Positions 63,917-64,000 of a DNA stretch of 64,000 nucleotides are shown one piece after another. Below the pieces are notes generated by a model. It had not been told where the DNA came from. It did not search any database and saw only the letters and a program-made list of their open reading frames with translations. The stretch lies in assembly GCA_947184155.2 (NCBI GenBank), contig CAMXCT020006563.1, positions 334,030-398,029 on the forward strand, written 5' to 3'. The first letter of the stretch is position 1; every line of letters begins with the position of its first letter. Position numbers and translations under genes: made by a program. The stretch comes from Cladocopium goreaui. Lineage: Eukaryota; Sar; Dinophyceae; Suessiales; Symbiodiniaceae.

Positions 63917-64000
63917 ACCCTCTGGTTATTTAACATAGCCATGGAAGCCATGGCCCTAATCCAAATAGATGATTTTCCCAGCGAACGAAACCTCCATTTG
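63917..64000. mobile_element. F1 element cut by window end
   Basis: TACCCTCTGGTTATTTAACA left end, running off the window. Confidence 0.7.

Noticed and set aside
1-64000. CRISPR array, rRNA, tRNA or dinoflagellate spliced-leader RNA gene
   Set aside because: No regular repeat-spacer pattern, no rRNA-like block, no cloverleaf that I could recognise, and no spliced-leader 22-mer was seen by eye.

Overview
This window reads as nuclear DNA of a dinoflagellate, most likely a Symbiodiniaceae-type alga. The evidence is: a full-length Ty1/copia LTR retrotransposon with an extra methyltransferase-like domain, of a kind I associate with dinoflagellate polyproteins; small GC-richer exon islands in an AT-rich background; a starch synthase gene with many introns, at least one with a GC 5' splice site; low-complexity arrays of types I recall from dinoflagellate genomes; and a very dense population of short terminal-inverted-repeat (TIR) elements. 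No bacterial-style operons, rRNA, tRNA, spliced-leader RNA or CRISPR array was seen. The species assignment is inference from memory of such genomes, not from a search.

Layout. 0-7.5 kb: mostly intergenic or intronic DNA with scattered TIR elements and weak exon candidates. 7.57-15.64 kb: an intact copia element with 274-bp LTRs differing at one base and one 2,486-codon Gag-Pol frame; a second 239-codon frame overlaps it at 9793-10512. 15.6-31.4 kb: TIR elements, microsatellites and exons of unidentified minus-strand genes, the best being three phase-compatible exons of a membrane protein at 26.1-26.8 kb. 31.55-33.67 kb: two exons of a minus-strand gene dominated by a 390-bp (130-residue) tandem repeat arranged A-B-A-B; its stop codon lies inside a TIR element. 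36.4-39.0 kb: a 'CVAG' repeat array running into a 1.3-kb satellite of a degenerate 7-mer. 39-50 kb: TIR elements, foldbacks and exon-like islands. 50.6-52.0 kb: exons of a plus-strand gene. 54.2-62.8 kb: the 3' part of a minus-strand glycosyltransferase family 5 starch synthase, with at least eight exons that join almost throughout in frame.

TIR families are named here by their ends. F1 (TACCCTCTGG...CCAGAGGGTA, about 105-130 bp, about 35 copies); F2 (CTGGTTGGTGG...CCACCAACCAG, about 110 bp, 12 copies); F3 (CAAxGTGGxGCCCC...GGGGCxCCACxTTG, about 120-150 bp, about 9 copies); F4 (GGAGGTTTCC...GGAAACCTCC with GGGGTACCCC); F5 (CTGGGTAAAT...ATTTACCCAG); F6 (ATATGGGT.GTCTGA...TCAGACAAACCCATAT); and several one- or two-copy foldbacks.

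How the parts relate. The introns of the starch synthase gene are largely built from F1, F2, F3 and F5 copies. F1 ends contain GT at the left and AG at the right (CTCTG|GTAAAC ... TTACCAG|AGGG), so F1 is a candidate intron-generating element (introner). Two introns of the gene carry an inverted duplicate that differs by a clean F3 insertion, which fixes the F3 ends and a 2-bp target duplication. The main candidates for undescribed biology are F1 as a possible introner, the overlapping reading frame in the retrotransposon, and the retrotransposon's methyltransferase-like insert.
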